DNA of 64,000 nucleotides from Ariolimax columbianus (GCA_036924085.1 JAVGWX010000004.1:37081293-37145292); one strand, 5' to 3'; numbered from the stretch's first letter, positions 45,490 to 57,944 are shown. Notes: generated by a model from the letters alone, not told the origin. Made by a program: numbers and translations.

Positions 45490-46865
45490 TGTGAGGTCTA
45501 ATAATGTCCCATCTTTTTGGTCTTTCCTTCAGTAGTTGAACAAGCATTTTGAAACACCAAATATACTTCTTGACTGTAGTTTCTTGTGTTCTTATATATA
45601 CAAATGAATGCAATGCTGAGAGTTTGAGGGGTTCAGGCCGGTTGGAAAAGGGGGGGGGGGTGTAGTGTCTGCGAGAGAGAGAAACACCGTTAGAGATGTA
45701 CAAATAGAGATAAATATAATGGCGAGGTAATCTGTTTAAGGTTGGCATTTAAGATATGTGGCACACGGCATGGATTCTTACTTTAGTATTTGCCCCGGCC
45801 CCACGGGCACAGAGATAGAGATGATCGAATCGAGAAAAATGTAATGAGATGCAGTCGACTAGAGAACATTCTTAAAGTTTACGTGTTTTTGGGACGATTT
45901 TTTTTACTTGGTATTTACAGCATAAATACTTTTTTTTTTTTTTTTTTTAAATAAAAATAAATTACACCTTAAAATTAAAGTCTAAAGGACAAACTACGGT
46001 GAATAACCAGTTCTATTAACCCCTCCCCCCCCCCCCCACCCCAACCCAACCACACAAATTATTTAAAAAATTATAAAAAGCTCTCTCTCCTCGTAAGTAT
46101 TCGTCTGTCTGGAAACTAGAATATTTACATTACCCAGAGTTCCTGATAATTTAAATAGAGAAGTTTTAGTTTACCCTAAGTTCGATATTGAGCATCCAGA
46201 CAGAGTATCTTTGTTCACTCTTTGCGGTCAATATAAAGATACACCAACGTGTCTAACACTGAGGCTGGGTATCAAATAAGGACGGATGTACGAAGCGAAT
46301 CAATACACTAGTTACAGATTGAGAACAAATATTCACACAGACTTGTTCTGCTACCACCTTGTCAGCGTGCCTGGAGCCCCCTTTTGTCCACCGTAGTCCA
46401 CCATTCCCAAACAAAAGCAAACATTGTCAGATATCTTTCTGTTCTTATCGGCATGCTTCCATATTTACTTACTTTTGGTAAGTTTGGGGATTTGTTCATG
46501 AGCAAGTGGTCGAATTGTTTAGACACCGTTTTCTGATTAAGATGGCACGGGTTCGCCACAGCGGTTAAGGTATAAGCTCTTTTCCTATTCTAAACCGTTC
46601 AGCTCCCTGTGAAGCAGATGTCTTCTACAAATACACGCCAAATGATCCTATCCTGAGCTAACAATTTCACCTCTGGCAATGTCTTCCTTGTTTACTTTAT
46701 GTTTGTCTCGAGTTCCAATCTCTAAGAGTGTTTTGGTCTGTGTCATATCTCTTGCCTTGACGATTCTCGAACAGAGGCAGCCTTGTAATTCTATCAGCTG
46801 GTTTCCTTAATGCTTGTCAAATTCAACTGAGACTCTACTTAACTCCTCGTGTTTTACTGATATCT
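45490..46865. other. no gene; homopolymer runs
   Basis: Contains runs of G (about 45650), T (about 45931-45948) and C (about 46025-46036). No coding or element motif seen. Confidence 0.5.
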
Positions 46866-46869
46866 CTCC

Positions 46870-47105
46870 CTGAAAACGGGCTGTTTTCACGGCAGCTTGG
46901 CTAACGAGGTTGGGGATTGACGTGATCCCCGTAGTAGTGAGCGACACGCAAATGAAGCCAAGCGCAGCACAACCACCTGGAAGACATCCGACCCACCTTC
47001 ATCAACACGCTCGGGATGTGAGGAAAGCTACAACAACACTCCACTAGACGTCCTTTTTAGGGCGGGCAAAAGAGTAATCCTACTCACTGTGGGCATTCAA
47101 CAACA
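46870..47105 (+). repeat. dispersed SINE-like element, copy 4, with (CAA)n tail
   Basis: GGGCTGTTTTCACGGCAGCT, GATTGACGTGATCCCCGTAG, AGCGACACGCAAATGAAGCC and CGCTCGGGATGTGAGGAAAG, ending TGTGGGCATTCAACAACAAC and a (CAA)n run to about 47133. The simple 3' tail suggests retroposition. Confidence 0.8.
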
Positions 47106-47339
47106 ACAACAACAACAACAACAACAGCAACAAATGATATCTTTCCGTTTATTTTGAACATTCTACATTAGTGTTATTATCATACAATTTAAATCTTTCT
47201 ATCACACGCAGTTACCAGTTTATGAAAGTCTTTACCTCTTACGTTCCTATTTTTCCTGTTCTCAATGTCTCACAGCCCCACACTAGCACACGATTTACAT
47301 TGCACGTGAAGAATTGTATTTTTATGTTAGATTTCAAAT

Positions 47340-48110
47340 AATATAACGTAGTTCCTTCATCATCACCAGGTGCCCTGCCAGTAGACGTTGGAGATTAGGT
47401 ACCTACATCCGCTTCTATCACGTGTGTCGTTTACCAACTCTATTGTTGATTGTCGCCCGTGCCATTCTCTCAGACTGTCCAACTTCTTCTCTCTAGGCCT
47501 TACTCTGTCTCTCTCTCTTCTGCTAGCCTTCCCGTTGTCATTACGTGTGCCACGACCCCTGTTCTTATAACATGCCCGATAAATAATGACTGTTTCGTCC
47601 TGATCTTTGCAATGAGTTGTTTTGTGTTTGTGCCTCTTCGAGTACTGTATCATTAATCTTTCTTTCATTCTTCTGTAAAATCACATCTCCGTTGCTTCCA
47701 AAGATCTATTCGCTTGTTTGCTGTTTGTCGATGATTCACTGCCATATGCCAGTATTGATTCTACAGGATCCAAGAACTCCCTTTCTCAGTTACAGCGACA
47801 AGGTTTTGGTTGTGCTATTCTGGATTTTATTTCGTAATTGCATCTTTCATCTGGTGTTATATGGGTGCCCAGGTATCTAAACGTGTAGTTACCTAATGGC
47901 TTCTTTTCCACCCTAATGCGCACGTGTGTCTGAATGATCGTCCGGCTGTTGTGTCTGATACCTCCTTCTTAGCTTGGCTGCAGTCTAGCCCTCGTTTTCT
48001 TATATACAGTCCTACACTATCATCGGAGCGGATTTTGGGTTGTCCAGACGGGTCTATCATTTTCGCATTTGTTCTTATGATGGTCGATTTTTGTCATTCT
48101 TCAGACTGAT
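47340..48110 (-). mobile_element. LINE, RT C-terminal fragment
   Basis: Minus frames, in order: an IPGHPY-like text (about 47870), KGVLGSCRINTGIW (about 47770), then from 47668 MKERLMIQYSKRHKHKTTHC, and KLDSLREWHGRQSTIELVND with SNVYWQGTW. This matches the closing part of LINE RT proteins (..YLDSL..W...S..EL....DR..W). Many stops. Confidence 0.7.
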
Positions 48111-48165
48111 CGAACAATCGAACTTGAAATTCTCCCTATGATTCATCGTCCAGTAACTATCCCTG

Positions 48166-49066
48166 TCTAGTAACTGGATATCACACTATGTTTGGTCTAG
48201 TAACTTGACATCATACTATATTTTGTCTAGTAACTGGACATCCCACCATCTTTGGTCTAGTAACTGGACATCACAATATCTTTGGTCTAGTAACTGGACA
48301 TCACACTATCTTTGGTCTAATAACTGGACATCACAATATATTTTGTCTAGTAACTGGCTATCACACTATATTTGGTTTAGTAACTGGATCCCACATTATA
48401 TTTTGTCTAGTAACTGGACATCACACTATCTTTGTTCTAGTAACTGGACATCACATTATCTTTGGTCTAGTAGCTGGACATCACATTATCTTTAGTCTAG
48501 TAACTGGACATGACATATCCCTTGGTCTAGTAACTGGACATGACACATCCCTTTGTCTAGTAACTGGCATGATACATCCCTTGGTCTAGTAACTGGACAT
48601 CCCACCATCTTTGGTCTAGTAACTGGACATCACACTATCTTCCATCTAGTAACTGGACATCACATTATCTTTGATCTAGTAACTGGACATTACACTATCT
48701 TTGATCTAGTAACTAGACATCACACTATCTTTGATCTAGTAACTAGACATCACACTATCTTTGATCTAGTAACTAGACTTCACACTATCTTTGATCTAGT
48801 AACTAGACATCACACTATCTTTGATCTAGTAACTAGACATCACACTATCTTTGATCTAGTAACTAGACATCACACTATCTTTGATCTAGTAACTAGACAT
48901 CACACTATCTTTGATCTAGTAACTAGACATCACACTATCTTTGATCTAGTAACTAGACATCAAACTAACCTTGGCCTAGTAACTAGACATCAAACTAACC
49001 TTGGCCTAGTAACTAGACATCACACTATCTTTGATCTAGTAACTAGACATCACACTATCTTTGATT
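48166..49066. repeat. 30-bp minisatellite, about 30 copies
   Basis: Units of TAGTAACTGGACATCACACT plus ATCTTTGGTC. There are two zones: left units have ACTGG and varied ends (ATATTTTGTC, ATCCCTTGGTC); right units (from about 48700) have ACTAG with CTTTGATC and are nearly identical, indicating later local expansion. Confidence 0.93.
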
Positions 49067-49199
49067 AATATTTTTTGACAGGCGAAACTTCGCTGGTGAC
49101 TTGCCAGGTGAATCCCAGTATCTGTTACCAACCGTTAGTTTAGTGGCCCCTGGAATATACGATTGCATATTTTTTATGACTGCTGGTGATGGAAGTGTA

Positions 49200-49345
49200 A
49201 ATCAGAGCAAGGTAGACCCGCAGCCTGTAACACAATTTTTACTGGATGATCCACGTGGAAGAAATCCCACTTTCCACAGTGATTTGAACCCGCGACCTCA
49301 AGCACCCGAGGCTAACACCTTACCTCGAGAACACTGGGTCAAGCC
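49200..49345 (-). mobile_element. tRNA-derived SINE (second family)
   Basis: On minus, GAGGTAAGGTGTTAGCCTCG (A-box-like TAAGGTGTTAG), GGTGCTTGAGGTCGCGGGTT and GGGTTCAAATC (B box) are spaced as in a tRNA gene. The body then reads TGGATCATCCAGTAAAAAT. Followed by an (AGA)n microsatellite at 49376-49438 on the other side. Confidence 0.65.
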
Positions 49346-49917
49346 ATAGCCAACTGTAATAGAACTACAGCGTACGAAGAAGAAGAAGAAGAAGAAGAAG
49401 AAGAAGAAGAAGATGAAGAAGAAGAAGAAGAAGAAGAACTACAAATGGCCATGGTCAAGCCGCAATAACTTTCTCACGAGCCGGCAGAAAATGTATATCA
49501 AAATCTAAAGTGTGTTACTGTCCACAACTTGAGCAGCGGCTCTCGACCTTTTCCAGATCGCCCACTCCATTAGACCAATGATAATCTGCGCGAATGCACT
49601 GTTTTCTTTTTCTCGTGTTAAACTAGATGAAATTACAAACGTATGCACAATAACCTGATTTTAAAATTATGTTTCTGACACACTGACCTTCACAGGGTTC
49701 TTTGCAGATTCGACGTTTGGGGTATGACCGATATGGAGCATGCTTTACAAGCATGTAGTACATTCATCTCTTGGGGTGTGGGTGGGCGGGTAGAGAGAGA
49801 GAGAGAGAGCGAGAGAGGGGGGGGGAGGGCAGCATGCTTGATATCGTTTTCCTGGCGACTCTCAAATAGCTGCAAGGACACGCACAAATTCTGGTTAGTG
49901 ATGGAGTTCATTACTCA

Positions 49918-50490
49918 TTACTGCTACTGCTACAACTGCTACTACTGTTACTACTGCTGCTACTACTTCTGCTGCTACTACTACTGCTACTACTGCTACT
50001 AGTGCTGCTACTACTACTGCTGCTACTACTACTGCTGCTACTACTACTACTACTTTTGCTTCTGCTACTGCCACTACTACTACTACTAAAACTACTACTA
50101 CTACTATTACTACTACTACTATTAAAACTACTACTACTATTACTAATATTACTACTAAAACTACTGCTACTACTAAAACTACTACTACAACTGTTACTAC
50201 TACTACAACTGCTACTACTACTACTACTACTGCTGATGTTGTTATGTTGGTACTACTACTACTACTACTACTGCTATTACTACTACTACTATTTCTACTA
50301 CTAAAACTACAACTACTACTACTAAAACTACTACTACCACTACTACTACTGCTTCTACTACTGCTACTACTACTGCTACTACTGCTACTACTTCTGCTAC
50401 TGCTACTACTACTGCTACTACTACAACTATTACTACTGCTGCTGCAGCTACTACTACTGCTGTTATTATTATTATTTGTGTTATTGTTAT
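49918..50490. repeat. (TAC)n-type trinucleotide array, about 570 bp
   Basis: CTACTACTGCTACTACTAAA-type trinucleotide repeats with scattered changes to TGC, AAA and TTA codon-like triplets. The Leu-rich frames are artefacts. Confidence 0.95.
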
Positions 50491-50859
50491 TGCTTTAGCT
50501 ACACTTATTTATTATTTATATTTTTTTGACATTTTCTTGAAATGTAAAAATATGAAAAATTCCTCTTGAATAAACTCCGCATGTTTCTGACTGAAACTGG
50601 CAGGAATATAGAGAAGGTAGGAGACCAATAAAAAAACTGGTAAAACAAAAACAATAGATAAGGAAGTCAATCAACTAGGATCTCATGAGAGGAGCTTAAG
50701 AAAACGACCCGAAATTGGAATTGATGATGATTTACTGGTCGAGTATGAGATACTGTTTTTCTTCTATGTACGTCTTCTTTCAGGCGTCAACTTGAATATA
50801 TCTAAAGAAAGCAGTGGTTAGCCTGAGGATATTGGTATCTCCATAAAGCTTATGAAGCA

Positions 50860-51640
50860 AAGGTATCGGAGATGGCCACACGCCCTCTTTCTATTTCTCG
50901 CTTGCTGGACACCTTTGAAGCAGATGCTCAGCGATCATTTTGGTCATTGCCGCAGACACATTTACATGTGTGATCTACTCTTAGTTTGTTGAATAGGTGG
51001 CATCTCAGTTTATTGTGGCATGTGCAGAGTCTGAAGTTTGCTACCTGCTCACCTGTTGAGTTGAAATATGCGTCATTTGGTTGATGACCTGTGTGATCTG
51101 CTTCCCACTTATTCCTGTATCTACACCTGGTGAACCTCTTGGCCTCTTCATACATTTCTATTTCAGGTTAAGGTAACTTTCCCCTTTCTCTTGACAGTCT
51201 GTTAGCCTCTTCATACTTTTGTATCTCAGGTTAAGGTAACTTTCCCCTTTCTCTTGACAGTCTGTTAGCCTCTTCATACATTTCTATCTCAGGTTAAGGT
51301 AACTTTCCCCTTTCTCTTGACAGTCTGTTAGCCTCTTCATACATTTCTATCTCAGGTTAAGGTAACTTTCCCCTTTCTCTTGACAGTCTGTTAGCCTCTT
51401 CATACATTTCTATCTCAGGGTAAGGTAACTTTCCCCTTTCTCTTGACAGTCTGTTAGCCGCTTCATTGACAAATATATTGCAATGAGATGGAATCCACTG
51501 TACCACATCACTCTTGCACCGGTTAGTTTATAGAATATCACCCTTAGTTCTGTTAGGTCTGTATTTTTCTGGCTCACCAGCCACACAACTGCAGATAATG
51601 CGCCTGTCTTAGTCTTCTTCTCGTTCGCCATGTTTTTTCC
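50860..51640 (-). mobile_element. I/Nimbus-like LINE, RNase H to C-terminal part (truncated copy)
   Basis: The minus frame from 51631 reads KTGALSAVVWLVSQKNTDLT, then RVIFYKLTGARVM, matching an RNase H region, followed by a diverged SHC-type motif. A 63-bp repeat tract interrupts it, after which 51155-50928 reads NKWEADHTGHQ and CKCVCGNDQND, the Cys-rich C-terminal end. It is 5'-truncated and abuts the larger copy at 51640. Confidence 0.72.
51155..51475. repeat. 63-bp tandem repeat inside the LINE
   Basis: About five copies of GTTAGCCTCTTCATACATTT, CTATCTCAGGTTAAGGTAAC and TTTCCCCTTTCTCTTGACAGTCT (63 bp, 21 codons). The unit corresponds to the LINE text EEANRLSREKGK, so the repeat grew from coding sequence just after RNase H. 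Confidence 0.9.
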
Positions 51641-54600
51641 TGTTACATCTGAACGTGAATTCCAGTTCCCTGGATAAAGGCTGCTGTAGTGGAGAGTTCT
51701 TCGGGGCTTCCAAACAGCTTTGTGTGGATATCTGACTCAGTAGGCCAATGCTCAGTACGCAATTGGCTAAGCATATAACAGTCTGGCAGGATATATTCGG
51801 ATGTATGTACTGCCTGCCCACACATACACATTGGCGATAGAGTCAATTTTAGCCGGTGCAAACGGATATTCAATCTGTTATGTCCCATTCTCAAGCGGAA
51901 CCGGATCACTTGTTCTGCTCGATCAAGACAGTGATAGCTGTCTTTCGTTTGGTCAACTTTCCTTATTGCCTGATAAGTGTCTTCTTTTCTTGGACGGTGA
52001 TTATTTGTTTGTTTTGTTCTTCTGTTGCTCCCTCCTTTGCCAGCCTGTCTGCTGTCTAATTTTCTGGTATGCCGCAATGGGATGATATCCACTGTACCCA
52101 TATCCTTCTTTCGGCTTTTAGGTCACCCATGGCTTTCTTAAGCTCTGGAAGTTTATCTATTTTGAGGGGTTGCAGAACTGACATTGCATCTGTAAGGAAT
52201 ACAATCTGCTGACATTGGCTTGTTGTGTTGCTAATCAACAAATGGCGAGGAACATCACGGAAATATCAGGTTAGGTACAAACAGATACAAACAAGCATCC
52301 AAGCACTGGCTTATGCGTCTTAATATCGCCAAAATTGACTACGGTCTGTTGTGGAAAAGGCACGCCTCCACCAATAGAAACTAGTGAGGCAAACACATTA
52401 AATAAAAAAGAATTTTTCAGTGGATGAACGAATGGTTTCATTTTCTTTATCTAGGTAGACAACGTAGGTTCCTGTGCCTCTATTTTTCACTGCTCTTGTT
52501 ACTGATTCATCAATGCTTCTGGATCCATGCTTCTTTGGGGTACAGTTCACCGATCATGTCGCATGCTGCTGCTTTCTTTTGGAGATCATTTTGGTCTCTC
52601 ATTGGGTATGTGTCAGTTATGAATGTTTTCATGCTGAGGATTTGGTCTTGCTTTCGTGGTTGTTGAAGGGGTATTGGACTTATTACATTAGTGGTGTCTG
52701 GTAATTCATCATTATATGTTCTCATTAATTGTATAGACCAATGTACAAAGCTACTTCTCTTCAATCTTCCACAGGCAAGTTCTTCGAATCTGGTCTTCAT
52801 TGGGTGTGCTGTCATGATTTTGTATTTTTCTGCTTGTATCGTGGTCTTGGTGTCCCTTCTTTAGGATAGAGGTGTGATGCCTGGGATTTTTTCCGTTTCA
52901 TTTATTGGAGTTGATTTCATGGAACACGTGATCGCCCTAAGCGCTTGGTTTTGTACCTTATCTAAGATCTGTAGGTGCGATTTGGTAGCTGTGGACCATG
53001 ATGCTGATCCATAGTCCACTATTGGCCTTATTACCCCATTATAGACCTTCTTAAGCGTTGTTTCATTTGCTTCCCAGTTTGCCCAACTATTTTCCTCAAT
53101 ATTGCTAGTTTTTTCCTCGTCTTTGCCTCTGTGTACGGACCTTTTTCTTTTACTGAAAGGCGTCTTCAACAATTTGGGACGTATGTGATCTGGTCTTCTG
53201 TGCTGCTACACTGTCTAACCACTGCTTGTTCTGGTATTAGTATTTTCTCTGTTTCTAGGTACCATTTCAGTCTTCTGTTGACCATTCTCTCCATTGTCTT
53301 CCAGACACAGATGGTTAAGCTTATTAGTCTGTAACTGGTGGCCTTTTTTTTAGATATTTTCCTTTCTTTATAATGGGACACAATTATGCCTCTCTCCATA
53401 TCTGCGGCACATTGCCTGTCACCAGCTATAAATTGTATACTTTCAGCAGTTTGTTAATTGCTGCATATCCAAATTGTCTGAGCATTTCGTTGGTTATGCC
53501 ACCTGAATCTGGTGATTTCTTGTCTTTCAGTTTCCATAAGGCTGTTTTTAGCTCTTTAATAGTAAAAGGTTTTGACATTACATCCGGACTGTCTTCGCTG
53601 TTTTTTGTGAGTGTTATTTCTCGTTGAATGTCTATTTGTGTGTATGGGTTTATGGGGATGATACTCTCATTCCAGTAAGATTTCGCAAATATATTGGTTG
53701 CTTCTTTGCTGGTATATAGTTTACCTGCCTCTTTTTGTGTGGTTGTTTGTCGCTGAGAATTTTTATCGTCACTTAGGTGTTTAGTTTCCACAACTTTCTG
53801 CCTTCCTTCTCAAAGTTTAATTCATGGGTTTTCTCTTTCCAGCTTGTCCGATGGGCTTCTAGTTTGCTTTTGATTAATTTTGCTTTGGTCTTTTGCAGCT
53901 TGATGTGATTCTCTTGTGATGATTGTAACTCTGCAATGTCTCTTGCCTCATTCATCTCTTCATGTAATTTTTGTAGAGTTTTAGTCCAATATGGTACATA
54001 ATTCTTCTTCGCTCCTCTTGGTGTTGCCTATTTTGCTGCTTGAAGCACTCCCTTATTAAACTCCCTGCTGACACTGTTAAAGTCTCTGTCTAGTACCCTA
54101 ATGTCCTTTGTCAGCAGGTTTGATCTATCTTGGTATGTGCACCAATTTGCGTTATTATAATTCCATCTTGTCTGCTCTGGATTAATATTGATTGTTCTGC
54201 TAATTTTGATGAACACAGGATGATGATCGCTTCCACCCAGTTGTTTTCCTATTTCTCTTACTGCTATTCCTTCCAGATCCGGCGTGCAAAATATCAAATC
54301 TGGGGTAGAGGTACTCGGCCATCTTCTGGAGTAGAATGTTGAGCGGTTGGGGAACGGGAGGGGGGTCGTTATGTTTGTTTAATAGGGTTAGATTGTTGTC
54401 ATCTTTCCAGTTTTCTACCTCTTCTCTCCTTCTGTCTATTTGACCATTTCCCAGTTTTCTACCTCTTCTCTCCTTCTGTCTATTTGACCATTTCCCAGTT
54501 TTCTACCTCTTCTCCCCTTCTGTCAAGTTGATCCTATCCCCAGCTTTATGAGGGTCTGTTGAAGTCTCCAACCGCTAGGAACTTTCCACTGGGGACATCT

Positions 54601-54900
54601 ATACTTGCTATGTTGCTGGGGTAGTAGAAGTTGTTGAGGTCCAGCTCCAAAGTGTTTTGTTTGAGGTGGATTATTTGGTATTCTGGATCTTCTTTGTGCA
54701 TTTATGCCATTCAAGGTTAGAATACCTCCCTTCTTTCAATTTTTCTGTTTACTCTGAAGCAATGATACCCCGTATCGTAATCTGTTTGCCTTCATGTAGA
54801 TTAGCTTCTTGTATAGAGTATAGACTGATTTTATTTTGAAAAAGTGTATTTTCTAATTCGGATTTTTTTGTTGCTGACTCCCTTCGAGTTCTAATGCATA
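51640..54900 (-). mobile_element. I/Nimbus-like LINE with endonuclease, RT and RNase H remnants
   Basis: Minus-strand order: KSELENTLFQNKISLYSIQE (endonuclease start, about 54865); IFCTPDLEGI with GGSDHHPVFIKI (54297-54220, catalytic SDH); KSPDSGGITNEMLRQFGYAA (RT start, about 53485); LISLTICVWKTMERMVNRRL and PEQAVVRQCSSTEDQI (53330-53200); then NGVIRPIVDYGSASWSTATK (53050-52980). Then come RNase H text TDAMSVLQPL and VQWISSHCGIPE (52225-52060) and a C-terminal CMCG..H..ILPDC (about 51830). Between 53190 and 53170 the text jumps over domains with AFD and YxDD, so the RT catalytic core is deleted. Frameshifts and stops throughout; inactive. Confidence 0.85.
54407..54532. repeat. 44-bp tandem repeat within the LINE endonuclease region
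   Basis: Nearly three copies of CAGTTTTCTACCTCTTCTCT plus CCTTCTGTCTATTTGACCATTTCC. The unit (44 bp) shifts the reading frame each time. Confidence 0.85.
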
Positions 54901-55134
54901 ACATTCAGAGGCCTTTATTTGTCTGGTTGGCCAGTATTTTCTGCCTTATCCTCCTGACTCCACAAGGCATGCTAGGGAGACCTTCAGTAACCGTAGGTGG
55001 GTTCTGTCGAGGCTCAGAACACGGCACTGCTGCTGCCTGGAGGGACTTCACAGTGCGTGCACCATATCTATTTTTCTTTGACTTTTGTGTACAAGAAAAA
55101 AGGGTCGGGTGGGTTGCATGGTACCATGGTTGCT

Positions 55135-55540
55135 AGTGGACCTCTTGGACTGGTACCTCTGTCTTCAGCACCTGTTTTGTGGTGTGTGCTCCGCCTCCCG
55201 GCCTGGTACCTTTGTCTTCAGCACCTGTTCTGTGGTCGAGTGTGCTACTCCTCCTGGCCTGGCACCTCTGTCTTCAGCACCTGTTCTGTGGTAGAGTGTG
55301 CTCCACCTCCTGGCCTAGTATCTATGTCTTCAGCCCCTGTTCTGTGGTGGAGTGTGCTCCACCTCCTGGCCTGGTACCTGTCTTCAGCACCTGTTCTGTG
55401 GTGGAGTGTGCTCCACCTCCTGGCCTGGTACCTGTCTTCAGCACATATTCTGTGGTGGAGTGTACTTCACCTCCTCGCCTGGTACCTCTGTGTTCAGCAC
55501 CTGTTCTGTGGTGGAGTGTGATCCACCTTTCCCGTCTGGC
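55135..55540. repeat. 53/56-bp minisatellite, about 7 copies
   Basis: Units with GGCCTGGTACCTCTGTCTTC, AGCACCTGTTCTGTGGTGGA and GTGTGCTCCACCTCCT; some lack CTC. Frames of Cys/Pro/Val across it (54997-55521 and others) are artefacts. Confidence 0.9.
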
Positions 55541-55599
55541 TGGGGTCTTTGAATTCGTCTTAACCTCGTTTGCTGTCCCATCGTACCTCCTGCTGGGGT

Positions 55600-56880
55600 T
55601 AACACCAAACCTTTGGCAAGATTACTGTGTATAACAGGATCAACCAACGCGTTGGTGAGGTAGACTTGGGCAGGAGAGGCTATGTTACATGAGTCTTTTA
55701 TTCTGCGATCACTGCCCTATTTGGATCCCATTGAGTCTCTGAAGAGTAACTAGCCTCTCTGTTATTTCATTATATTACAGCAAGTTTTTACATGATTGCC
55801 ATTTCTGCCTTGAACACATCCGATTTCTATCTAGCTATGTTTTCCACGTCAGTCACCGATCAAAGGTAATACCTAAATAAATTATTCTCATCAAGGTACC
55901 GATCTTTCACTTTTAATCTTAATTTAGAGCTCTGTTTGTTTGAGAGAAAAAAGATGGTACATGTGGTTTTTTTCTTCATTTATCTTCATTAGTCATGTCT
56001 GTACTCACTCCTCCAGGGACGTTAGGGCGAGCTGCATCAAAATGCTTGTTATTGCGAAGTTTTATTTTGAGATCAACAAGACCAAATCATCTTCAAAAAC
56101 AGAGCAGTGTGCAGTTGTTGGAAAGTTCTCCGTTATATCATTTATATATGTGAGGAACACCTTAAGAGACAGGACACCCCCTTTTGAGACAGGACACCAC
56201 CTTGGGAGACAGGACACTCCCGTGGCAGACAGGACACCACCTTGGTAGACAGGACACTCTCTTGGGAGACAGGACACCACCTTGGGAGACAGGACACCAC
56301 CTTAGGTGACATGACACCACTTTGGGAGACAGGTCACCACCTTGGGTGATAGGACACTACCGTGGGTGACAAGAAAACCACCGTTGGTGACAGGACACCA
56401 CTTCGACGGACCCTCTGCTCTAATTTACTCTTTCTGCTGGTCTATCTTTGGACTTTAACTCTAACGGTTGTGTTTTCAAGATAGGGACTAATCCAATATT
56501 TGCATTCTACCACAAACTTAGCTTCTGCACAGCTTTGCTTTCAATCCCTCTTTCTATACCTTATTGAAAGCTTTTTGTAAATCCACTTAGAACTCACGTG
56601 AATGCTTTTTTCCCTTGGAAGGCATCTTCAATTTTCTAGGCAATGTAGGAGATCGGATTTCAGTTGATCGCTGTTGTTTGAATCCAGCTTGCTGTGAATT
56701 AAAAGATGTATTTCTTCCAAATGCCACACGAGTCTGGTATTTATCATGCGTTCCATTAGTTTTCCAACATGCTTAGTAAACGGATAGGAATGTCGCCATT
56801 TGGATTTGTTAAGTCTAGATCCTGTTCGAGGTATATTTTTCTATTGAGCTGTATGTGGGAAGTGAAATAAAGATTTTATA
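55600..56880 (-). mobile_element. I-like LINE, RT fragment split by a minisatellite
   Basis: On minus, KLMERMINTRLVWHLEEIHL (about 56770-56710), then a QLKSDLLHCLEN text, correspond to RT domains 1-2. After a 19-bp minisatellite, SKGGVLSLKVFLTYINDITE with HCSVFEDDLVLL (56190-56080) gives domain B and the (F/Y)xDD-like catalytic box, here FEDD. Further on, MYHLFSLKQTELQIKIK (about 55960) fits the RT thumb. Stops throughout. Confidence 0.75.
56165..56405. repeat. 19-bp minisatellite inside the LINE RT
   Basis: About 12 units of GGAGACAGGACACCACCTT with variants (GGTGAC, CTCCCGTGGC). On the LINE strand it reads GGTGTCCTGTC, similar to the codons of the RT motif GGVLSP next to it. Confidence 0.88.
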
Positions 56881-56899
56881 TATGTTTATCTGTTCCGTC

Positions 56900-57240
56900 T
56901 CCTATTTCTCTCCCTCTCTCTCTTTCTTTCCCTCTTTCCCTCTTTTCAGTCAATCTCCCTCTATTTAAATTTCTGTATCTGCTTCTCATAAATACACACA
57001 AGTTCACACCAACAATCTATCTCTATATCTCTCGCTCTGATATATATAGCTCCCTCTCCCTGTGTGTTCTAAACCATATAGTTGCAGCCCAGGTAATTTT
57101 GTCATGTCTGATTCTGTCTTTCCTGCTCCCTTTCTCTCTCTCCTCTCCCTTCCTCTCTTTCCCCCTCTCTCTCTCTCTTTCTCTCTCTCTCTCACCCCAC
57201 CCCAACCCTCTAAAAATAGCATGGTACCGTCTTGCAACAG
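56900..57240. repeat. CT-rich low-complexity sequence
   Basis: Runs of TCTC/CTTT with blocks near 56905-56950 and 57130-57195. No coding evidence. Confidence 0.6.
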
Positions 57241-57336
57241 TGGTTTCTATAGAAATGTGTTTTACTAGATGATGTTCAACTTTCACTATTTGCAAGTTGC
57301 ATATCTGGGACGTTACAGTTGTTCTATTCTATGTTC

Positions 57337-57745
57337 ACTATAGCTGTATACTCCCTCTGTCTGTATACTCCCTCTGTCTGTATACTCCCTCTGTCTGTAT
57401 ACTCCCTCTATCTGTATACTCCCTCTGTCTGTATACCCCCTCTGGCTGTATACTCCTTCTGTCTGTATACTCCCTCTGTCTGTATACCCCCTCTGTCTGT
57501 ATACCCTCTCTGGCTGTATAACCCCTCTCTCTGTATACCACCTCTAGCTGTACACTCCCTCTGACTGTATACCCCCTCTGACTGTATACCCCCTCTGACT
57601 GTAAACTCCCTCTGACTGTATACTCCCTATGGCTGTACACTCCCTCTGGCTGTATACTCCCTCTGGCTGTACACTCCCTCTGACTGTATACTCCCTCTGG
57701 CTGTACACTCACTCTGACTGTTTATTCGCCCAGACTGTATACTCA
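57337..57745. repeat. 17-bp minisatellite, about 24 copies
   Basis: TGTATACTCCCTCTGTC units, later with GGC, GAC or AGC in place of GTC and TACAC/TACCC variants. Period exactly 17. Confidence 0.92.
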
Positions 57746-57944
57746 CTCTAACAAATATTAGAGATATTGTTTGAGGGGTTGAGATTGGCCCTCTATCACT
57801 CAAGTCTCGTAATACAAGTAACATCTTACAGTTTATGACATCAGAAAGGAAGTCAAACTTAGTGCATTTCAATCTGGGAATCATTTGATCCTGATATGAG
57901 TCAAGTGGGAGTCTGCGAACCAACATTTTGATAGGGAAGAGGGA

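Noticed and set aside
42764..45535. Cys/Val-rich frames up to 683 codons on plus and His/Thr-rich frames on minus
   Set aside because: Direct translation of TG and CA repeats; several frames and both strands are open together.
50002..50498. Poly-Leu frames
   Set aside because: Translation of a TAC/CTA trinucleotide array.
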